Shown here: piece by piece, positions 23,800-24,001 of the stretch
Layout of the letters: every line of letters starts with the position of its first letter
Numbering within the stretch: the first letter of the stretch is position 1
DNA from: JAVBLQ01 sp031553435
GTDB taxonomy: Bacteria; Bacteroidota; Bacteroidia; Bacteroidales; Azobacteroidaceae
NCBI GenBank assembly: GCA_031553435.1
Contig: JAVBLQ010000137.1
Span: 1-24,001, forward strand
Direction: 5' to 3'
Length of the DNA: 24,001 nucleotides
The notes under the pieces: model-generated
What the model saw: the letters and a program-made list of their open reading frames with translations, nothing else
Told to the model about the DNA's origin: nothing
The model's database searches: none
Made by a program: the position numbers and the translations under genes

Positions 23800-24001
23800 G
23801 GGAAGGATTCACTGTTTTTGGGGATAAAGCACTGAGGCGTCTTGACTTTTACACAATATGAACATTTTTTGTTTGTAAACCAACCTACCTTTAGCTTCGA
23901 CATAGCAGACGTTGTGCTGACGGATTTCAACGCAGGCAGTGTTTTAATTCGTGCGTCAACTCACTTTCCATTTTCAATATTTAACTATCCCTGTGTCATC
24001 C
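23781..24001. other. Unassigned DNA at the right edge with short minus-strand frames
   Basis: No gene is supported in this stretch of about 220 bases. On the minus strand one frame is open for 60 codons (23960 to 23781) and contains a possible 40-residue ORF from an ATG at 23903 (begins MSKLKVGWFTNKKCSYC, stop TAA at 23781-23783). A second overlapping minus frame (about 45 codons) is also open and contains HNVCYVEAKGRLVYKQK, so a decayed gene or a structured RNA is possible. The short frame runs into the operator-like inverted repeat, which argues against it being a real protein. Confidence 0.35.

Overview
The window is chromosomal DNA from a member of the Bacteroidetes, most likely order Bacteroidales. 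The evidence is AT-rich DNA with Bacteroidetes-type promoters (TTG / about 20 bp / TAnnTTTG), weak or absent Shine-Dalgarno sequences, a fused FeoA-FeoB, a bacterial serine palmitoyltransferase of the Bacteroides type, an HU-like protein of the Bacteroidetes type, and best recognisable similarity to Bacteroides/Parabacteroides proteins. Genus cannot be fixed from the sequence. Most of the window is housekeeping and envelope biology. I saw no defence island, CRISPR array, secondary-metabolite cluster, rRNA or tRNA.

Layout. 1-635 (-): N-terminal half of a GC-rich tyrosine recombinase that runs off the left edge, preceded by a structured inverted-repeat leader. 856-2019 (-): ispE (isoprenoid synthesis) and a 59-residue lipoprotein with its own promoter and terminator. 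2139-3794 (-): an acyl-CoA ligase, divergent from a three-gene plus-strand operon (3903-7173) of mtaB, an LpxL-like acyltransferase and a family 2 glycosyltransferase joined by ATGA overlaps. mtaB carries an in-frame UGA in place of a conserved glycine codon. 7174-7701: non-genic DNA with a decayed reading frame. 7702-8454 (+): a LuxR-type regulator. 8458-10331 (-): serine palmitoyltransferase then an exported NlpC/P60 hydrolase. 10439-17918 (-): a TamB-like protein, RadA and a flavoprotein, in transcription order. 18143-19162 (+): tsaD. 19238-19615 (-): an HU-like protein with repeats and palindromes upstream. 19937-23721 (-): an iron-uptake operon of outer-membrane porin, FeoAB and a Cys-rich FeoB-associated membrane peptide, with a clear inverted repeat at its promoter. 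23760-24001: unexplained DNA.

Common threads are the cell envelope (acyl-CoA ligase, LpxL-like acyltransferase, glycosyltransferase, sphingolipid synthesis, cell-wall hydrolase, TamB, porin) and modification of tRNA position 37 (MtaB uses the t6A37 made with TsaD as substrate). The points most worth a second look are the interrupted mtaB, the TamB gene whose membrane anchor is encoded upstream of the first usable start codon, low-complexity repeats that sit between genes and in one case appear inside the lpxL coding start, the 22-bp tandem repeats upstream of the HU gene, and the 9-bp inverted repeat in front of the porin-feoAB operon. I did not find a convincing wholly new system.
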